Shown piece by piece: positions 54,434-55,079 of a stretch of 55,079 nt of DNA. The notes under the pieces are model-generated. The model saw only the letters and a list, made by a program, of their open reading frames with translations. It had not been told where the DNA came from and searched no databases. The DNA is from Peptococcaceae bacterium (GTDB taxonomy: Bacteria > Bacillota > Peptococcia > DRI-13), in contig JAIHAN010000003.1 in the NCBI GenBank assembly GCA_020054815.1, forward strand, positions 1 through 55,079. The letters run 5' to 3'. Within the stretch, counting starts at the first letter, position 1. The number at the start of each line of letters is the position of its first letter. The position numbers and the translations under genes were made by a program.

Positions 54434-54898
54434 TTATCCCACTATCCTTGTCTTAGTTTTTGTCAACATAGCAACATCCGGCAGTTTCAGTCTAAAATCA
54501 ACCATTTCTTCAGTTACATTGAACCACTCGGCAAGCTCCCATTTTTCGGCCATTCCGTTTTTTATCACACGTAAAAGTTTGCCTCGAGGCATAAGGTATT
54601 GTGCAGCCCATTTTAAGGCTCTATACTCAGCCTTGCTTATTTCCAACCTATCCCGATAATGAAAAAAAGTCCGGGGAACAGAATTGCCTGAAGTTGTAAA
54701 ATGATGCCCGATCTCTTCCGCCAGAACACAACGAAGATAAGCACTGGAGCTTTGTTTTAATGAGTTGCTTAACCCAATAATAGGCGGCAAACCAGATTTT
54801 GCCCAATAAACTGCTTCCAAAGGCGGTTTGAAATCCCACCATTGTATATCGATACCTTGTCTTTAAGCTAGTTTAAATAATTTAACAGGCATGTCCAT
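54434..54898 (-). pseudogene. ImmA/IrrE-type metallopeptidase gene with in-frame stop
   Basis: Phage-type anti-repressor peptidase. From ATG 54898 (GGTGATGG context) the frame reads MDMPVKLFKLA, then TAA at 54865-54863, then RQGIDIQWWDFKPPLEAVYWAK onward without interruption. Both sides look like the same protein, so a single nonsense change (for example from GAA or CAA) has broken it. Zinc motif EEIGHH (LAEEIGHHFTTSG) is present; the first His is Glu, as in some phage relatives. A TTG at 54820 could allow a shortened 128-aa product without the N-terminus. A sequencing error must be excluded. Confidence 0.75.
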
Positions 54899-54944
54899 CA
54901 CCCTGCAAATTTTGTCGTTGTTTGTCAAAATATCCATATATGAC

Positions 54945-54987
54945 AGAACCTGCCACATGACTTATCAGTAGCAGGTTCTTATTTTTT
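54945..54987. terminator. Hairpin between repressor and immA-like genes
   Basis: AGAACCTGC (54945-54953) pairs with GCAGGTTCT (54971-54979) across a 17-base loop; TATTTTTT follows on the plus strand. It overlaps the stop codon of the repressor gene. Confidence 0.55.
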
Positions 54988-55079
54988 GCCATATTTTTTT
55001 AGAATATATTCCTTGAACTCTTCGAGGCTTCGGCGGGCTTCTTCGGGCAAATCCGCCATTGGGTCATCTGTTCTGTGGG
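54979..55079 (-). CDS. C-terminus of XRE-family repressor (partial)
   Basis: Only the last 32 codons are inside the window, ending DLPEEARRSLEEFKEYILKK-YGKK and stop at 54981-54979. This tail is typical of phage-type HTH repressors that are partnered with ImmA peptidases. It supports a lysogeny module repressor-immA-integrase transcribed toward sigK. The HTH lies outside the window. Confidence 0.65.
   Translation of the reverse strand, partial: HRTDDPMADLPEEARRSLEEFKEYILKKYGKK

Noticed and set aside
54648-54842. 64-codon minus-strand frame in the immA-like region
   Set aside because: Different frame from the ImmA sequence; overlaps it entirely and has no features.

Overview
The window is chromosomal DNA of an anaerobic, endospore-forming member of the Bacillota, most likely class Clostridia of the Peptococcaceae or Syntrophomonadaceae type. 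Three things suggest this: a block syntenic with the Bacillus subtilis aspS-to-yrrR region; spore genes (an alpha/beta-type SASP and pro-sigma-K); and a strongly anaerobic redox gene set (heterodisulfide-reductase-like HdrCBA, FlxDCBA and many 4Fe-4S proteins). The species cannot be named from the sequence alone.

Region 1 (1-23.3 kb) is housekeeping. It contains aspS, a 6S RNA gene, tcdA, a CsoR-type regulator with trxA, a threonine aldolase, rarA, iscR-iscS-iscU-mnmA, a PRC-barrel protein, two small proteins, an AI-2E-type permease, a T-box leader with alaS, ireB, an aldo/keto reductase with ferredoxin clusters, ruvX, a yrzB-like gene, a VanW protein, mltG, trmR-trhP with a DUF4911 gene, and a class B PBP. 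The order largely follows B. subtilis, with several insertions.

Region 2 (23.4-25.4 kb) carries a DMT transporter and an opposing Na/Pi-type transporter. Between them lies a 5' fragment of a stress-protein gene, and its antisense strand now encodes the DMT C-terminus.

Region 3 (25.6-32.3 kb) is a tight hdrCBA-flxDCBA operon for a soluble NADH/ferredoxin/disulfide electron-bifurcating complex. Region 4 (32.4-38.6 kb) is a LytS/LytTR two-component system followed by a TAXI-type TRAP transporter with a DUF1850 protein. An 8-bp direct repeat with a 13-bp gap in front of the transporter looks like a LytTR operator.

Region 5 (38.8-46.8 kb) is a CBS-PAS-PAS-AAA-Fis sigma-54 activator and a sigma-54 operon: GntP permease, CoA-transferase, MaoC hydratase, thiolase and crotonase. 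Three copies of a TGTCTA-N6-TAGACA palindrome link the activator to its own gene and to a canonical -24/-12 promoter. The proposed job is uptake and CoA-dependent use of a short hydroxy or unsaturated acid.

Region 6 (46.8-51.9 kb) holds a small rubredoxin-like gene, an FmdB-type zinc ribbon, and an IclR/KdgR-controlled sugar-acid operon (IlvD/Edd dehydratase, KDPG aldolase, KDG kinase) with a KdgR-like operator.

Region 7 (52-55 kb) is the most notable. After a SASP gene comes the N-terminal part of pro-sigma-K, with a sigma-E-type promoter. It breaks off in frame at about codon 147 and runs into a convergent large serine recombinase, an ImmA-like gene with an internal stop, and the end of an XRE repressor. 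This is the left end of a skin-like prophage element inside sigK. The rest of the element and the 3' half of sigK lie beyond the window.
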